Under the pieces are notes generated by a model, which worked only from the letters and a program-made list of their open reading frames with translations, did no database searches and was not told where the DNA came from. Below are positions 62,989-64,000 of a stretch of 64,000 nt of DNA, one piece after another (positions within the stretch are counted from its first letter, which is position 1; each line of letters opens with the position of its first letter). Source of the stretch: Gammaproteobacteria bacterium UBA2675 (lineage in GTDB: Bacteria > Pseudomonadota > Gammaproteobacteria > Pseudomonadales > Pseudohongiellaceae); the NCBI GenBank assembly GCA_002354805.1, contig DEMH01000006.1:1-64000 (forward strand), in the 5' to 3' direction. The translations under genes were made by a program, and so were the position numbers.

Positions 62989-64000
62989 ACTTTTCCAGCT
63001 TGCGATAAAGGGTTGTTCTACCAAGGCCAACAGCTTTTGCGACCTGCGTCAGATTGCCTCGAAATTGTTGCATGGCCCGCAGAATCGTTTTCTGCTCGAG
63101 CGACTCCAGATTCAGATCGTCTGACTCAGGCGGCGACCCATGCGTGCCGGTCATGAAGTCCGACAGCTTGAGCTCACCGTTCTGCGCCAGGATGACAGCC
63201 CGTTCAGTTGCGTGCTTAAGCTCTCGTATGTTTCCTGGCCAGCGATAGGCCATCAGTTGCTTGAGTGTTTCGCGCGAAACCTGGGTGTAAGGTTTATCGT
63301 ATTTGCGTCCATACACTGCCTGGAAATGCCTGATCAACAGTGGAATATCTTCCTGGCGTTCACGAAGTGGGGGCAGGGTCACTTCCACTGTATTGATTCG
63401 ATACAACAGGTCCTGGCGAAAGTGGGATGGGTCAGCAATTTGTCTGGATGACACATTCGTTGCGCAAATCAACCTGATGTCGACGTGCATGGGACGAGTG
63501 CCACCGACTCGAGTGACGGTTCGCGACTCAAGCGCGCGCAACAGCTTTGCCTGAATATCCAGGTCCAGATTGCCAATCTCATCCAGAAACAGCGTGCCAT
63601 CTGCGGCAAGCTCAAACTTACCAGGCTTGTCACTTTTCGCATCGGTAAACGCGCCTTTGACGTGGCCGAACATCTCGGACTCGAACAGGGAGGGTGATAA
63701 CGCGCCGGCGTCGACGGATACCAGCGGGCCATGGGCGCGACTGGAGCAGCGGTGGATTTCCTGAGCGATTAGTTCCTTGCCGGTTCCATTCTCACCTGTG
63801 ATCAATACATTGGCGTCGGTACCGGCGACTCGTTTGACCAGTTCAAGTATCGCCCGAAAATTTTCTGACTCGCCTACCAGTTCGGACGTCTTGTTCGAGA
63901 CGCTGCCCAGCTCCTGCCTGGTAGTACGAAGTCTGTCTAATTCACGTTCAGATTGAGCAAGTCTGGCGCAGGCTTTGACGGTTGCTACCAGTTTTTCATT
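62963..64000 (-). CDS. NtrC-type sigma54 activator, 5' truncated by the window
   Basis: The frame is open to the window edge (345 residues present), so the N-terminal receiver is not seen. The AAA+ domain has GENGTGKELIA (Walker A), FLDEIGNL (Walker B) and RQDLLYRIN (arginine finger region). The sigma54-contact motif reads GAFTDA rather than GAFTGA. A Fis-type helix-turn-helix ends the protein (GNLTQVAKAVGLGRTTLYRK). It precedes and overlaps the kinase gene, forming a two-component pair. Targets unknown. Confidence 0.9.
   Translation of the reverse strand, partial: NEKLVATVKACARLAQSERELDRLRTTRQELGSVSNKTSELVGESENFRAILELVKRVAGTDANVLITGENGTGKELIAQEIHRCSSRAHGPLVSVDAGALSPSLFESEMFGHVKGAFTDAKSDKPGKFELAADGTLFLDEIGNLDLDIQAKLLRALESRTVTRVGGTRPMHVDIRLICATNVSSRQIADPSHFRQDLLYRINTVEVTLPPLRERQEDIPLLIRHFQAVYGRKYDKPYTQVSRETLKQLMAYRWPGNIRELKHATERAVILAQNGELKLSDFMTGTHGSPPESDDLNLESLEQKTILRAMQQFRGNLTQVAKAVGLGRTTLYRKLEKYGINNNQA

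Overview
The window looks like chromosomal DNA from a moderately GC-rich, free-living (probably marine or aquatic) gammaproteobacterium. The support is gene content: divergent suhB/trmJ, tex, rdgC, a PBP4-type dacB, UPF0126, YgiQ and YchJ-like genes, an NtrB/NtrC-type pair, many TonB-dependent receptors and many c-di-GMP enzymes. Genus cannot be fixed from sequence alone; a Pseudohongiella- or Cellvibrionales-like lineage is only a guess. No rRNA, tRNA or CRISPR array was seen.

Layout. 0.3-8.6 kb (minus strand): a proline-rich TonB-like protein, a D-Ala-D-Ala carboxypeptidase (dacB) and a 1899-residue tandem UvrA whose promoter carries a near-consensus LexA (SOS) box over its -10. 8.7-20.9 kb: housekeeping and enzyme genes (type B carboxylesterase, DUF502, YchJ-like, radical SAM, TauE/SafE, TetR, PlsC-like acyltransferase, nitroreductase, MATE, suhB, trmJ, tex). 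The SuhB protein has lost three of its four expected metal ligands. 21.0-26.4 kb: a FecA-like receptor with a Fur-like box, YgiQ, and a DUF945-like protein.

26.7-56.7 kb is an envelope and signalling block. Three paralogous, roughly 1150-residue TonB-dependent receptors (two in tandem, one 11 kb further on) are interleaved with an EAL protein, an EAL-CBS-GGDEF protein, an MFS transporter, rdgC, an RND efflux pair, a membrane GGDEF cyclase and a BNR-repeat lipoprotein. It ends with a three-gene unit: hybrid histidine kinase, REC-EAL-GAF-GGDEF regulator, UPF0126/TRIC channel. A compact unannotated transcription unit (consensus promoter, about 290 nt, strong terminator) sits between rdgC and the MFS gene.

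56.8-64 kb: MsrA, a two-repeat OB-like periplasmic protein, a pterin-4a-carbinolamine dehydratase whose 3' end runs into an intact IS481-type element with duplicated ends, a lone tyrosine integrase (island scar), and an NtrB-like kinase with an NtrC-like sigma54 activator cut by the window edge.

The best candidates for unusual biology are the SOS-controlled double-length UvrA, the SuhB pseudoenzyme, the hidden minus-strand unit at 38.2-38.5 kb, and the three-receptor/c-di-GMP block with its palindromic control sites.
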